Origin: Rickettsiales bacterium
Lineage (GTDB): Bacteria; Pseudomonadota; Alphaproteobacteria; Rickettsiales; UBA1997
Direction of reading: 5' to 3'
Assembly (NCBI GenBank): GCA_947505885.1
Contig: CANNMN010000080.1
Span: 1-6,196 of the forward strand
DNA length: 6,196 nucleotides
Shown: positions 5,603 to 6,196 of the stretch, in pieces
Numbering within the stretch: position 1 is the stretch's first letter
Layout: every line of letters starts with the position of its first letter
Translations under genes and position numbers: made by a program
Notes under the pieces: generated by a model
Told to the model about the DNA's origin: nothing
Database searches by the model: none
Seen by the model: only the letters and a program-made list of their open reading frames with translations

Positions 5603-5753
5603 ACTTTCTTGGATTCTCACCTCGGCGAGAAAGATTCGAACTAGTGAGTGCAAATTTTCAACATCATTCTTGTGCGAGTTTCAACAACTCGACTCGTAAA
5701 ATTATCTAAAATCTTTCACCCGTCACTCTTGCGAAAGTGAGGATCAAGAAAGT
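5603..5753. repeat. Palindromic intergenic element with terminal inverted repeats (MITE-like, decayed)
   Basis: The ends are inverted copies: ACTTTCTTGGATTCTCAC at 5603-5620 and GTGAGGATCAAGAAAGT at 5737-5753, differing by one mismatch and one missing base. Inside the arms a second pairing block appears, GAGAAAGATT (5626-5635) against the reverse complement of the AATCTTTCAC stretch near 5710-5719. The centre contains a perfect hairpin CGAGTT-TCAAC-AACTCG (5675-5691). The right half (5667-5741) is repeated in reverse at 3541-3606. The right end, CGTCACTCTTGCGAAAGTGAGGATC, resembles the short CGTCAnnCTCGCGAAAGCGAGG-type palindromes common between alphaproteobacterial genes (recalled pattern, not searched). 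No target-site duplication is obvious and no protein is encoded. It fills most of the 251-base gap between the converging genes. Confidence 0.6.
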
Positions 5754-5766
5754 AATCATGCATTAC

Positions 5767-6196
5767 CTAACGCCAATAACCATCCGAGCCAATTTCCTTA
5801 AGGCGTGAGGCGGTGCGTTTAAAAACTTCGGCGCTGCATAATTTATCGATCGAAGCTCTTGCCAACACAATTAGTGCAACTTTTTTTTCGTAAACTTCGT
5901 CGATGAAAAGCATGAAGCGGCGCATTTCATTAACATTTTCTGCGGTTAAAACTGGAAGCTTTAATAAAAAAATTAAATCGAAGTTTTTGCAGATTTCTTG
6001 ATAATCTGCAGCGGCAAAAGTTTGACAGCAAAGCTCTTCAAAACTCGTCACCGCGATTTTTCCGAAAGTTTTCTTAATCTTTATTTCTCGTCCCCAAACC
6101 TTTATTTTAGTTGCTTTGGGCTTCTTGCCCTCAGTGAGATCGGTGATGATATTTTTAACTTCTTCGCGATTTTTTTTGTTAGAGATGAAATAGCGC
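5767..6196 (-). CDS. zapE: ZapE/AFG1-family ATPase, C-terminal part (N-terminus beyond window)
   Basis: C-terminal 142 residues of an AFG1-like P-loop ATPase, called ZapE in bacteria, where it associates with the Z ring during division; the mitochondrial relative AFG1/LACE1 acts in protein quality control. The frame is open to the right edge, so the real start is outside the window. Motifs seen: GREIKIKKTFGKIAVTSFEELC, DYQEICKNFDLIFLLKLPVL, NEMRRFMLFIDEVYEKKVALIVLA, then FKRTASRLKEIGSDGYW. The FxRTxSRLxE(M/I)xSxxY ending is diagnostic of the family. The Walker A and B motifs would lie in the missing N-terminal half, so activity cannot be judged here; whole proteins are usually about 350-390 residues. 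The gene converges on the low-complexity gene, and the palindromic element lies directly downstream of its stop codon with no separate T-rich terminator visible on this strand. Confidence 0.92.
   Translation of the reverse strand, partial: RYFISNKKNREEVKNIITDLTEGKKPKATKIKVWGREIKIKKTFGKIAVTSFEELCCQTFAAADYQEICKNFDLIFLLKLPVLTAENVNEMRRFMLFIDEVYEKKVALIVLARASIDKLCSAEVFKRTASRLKEIGSDGYWR

Noticed and set aside
5598..5759. Insertion sequence with transposase
   Set aside because: There are terminal inverted repeats but no open frame between them and no clear target duplication, so at most this is a non-autonomous or decayed element.

Overview
The window looks like a compact chromosomal stretch from an AT-rich (about 40% GC by eye) alphaproteobacterium. 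The left-edge S49 peptidase has the alphaproteobacterial form of that family: no signal peptide, an xNSPGGSPVQS block, AASGGYW, and GxNKxxLDPFxPE. An LptC-like protein points to a Gram-negative outer membrane, and an AFG1/ZapE ATPase lies at the right edge. Tight gene packing, AT richness and degenerate intergenic palindromes suggest a Rickettsiales- or Holosporales-like lineage, but this placement is inference. AroC and FolB imply that chorismate and folate synthesis are at least partly retained.

Layout. Positions 1-2718 hold a minus-strand, probably co-transcribed cluster: a membrane-anchored thioredoxin-like protein (2718-2092), a 12-helix MFS transporter (2092-767, joined by a TAATG stop/start overlap) and an S49 peptidase (789 to beyond the left edge, GTG start inside the end of the MFS gene). 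A plus-strand group diverges from it only 11 bases away: folB (2730-3077), an LptC-like gene overlapping folB by 8 bases (3070-3489) and, after a 158-base gap full of hairpins, aroC (3648-4727). Next comes a gene for a secreted, disordered, strongly charged low-complexity protein (4829-5515), closed by a clear intrinsic terminator. Converging from the right is the C-terminal part of a ZapE/AFG1-type ATPase (6196-5767).

The two largest gene-free stretches (3490-3647 and 5516-5766) are not empty. They share a roughly 70-base sequence in opposite orientations. In the second stretch this sequence forms half of a 151-base element bounded by 17-18 base inverted repeats, 5603-5753. This resembles a decayed palindromic or MITE-like intergenic repeat and is the most interesting non-coding signal here.

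Most of the window is ordinary housekeeping. The points worth a second look are the repeat pair, the secreted low-complexity protein, the very short LptC-like protein next to one repeat copy, and the almost absent divergent promoter space at 2719-2729. I see no defence system, phage, transposase gene, CRISPR array, tRNA or rRNA.
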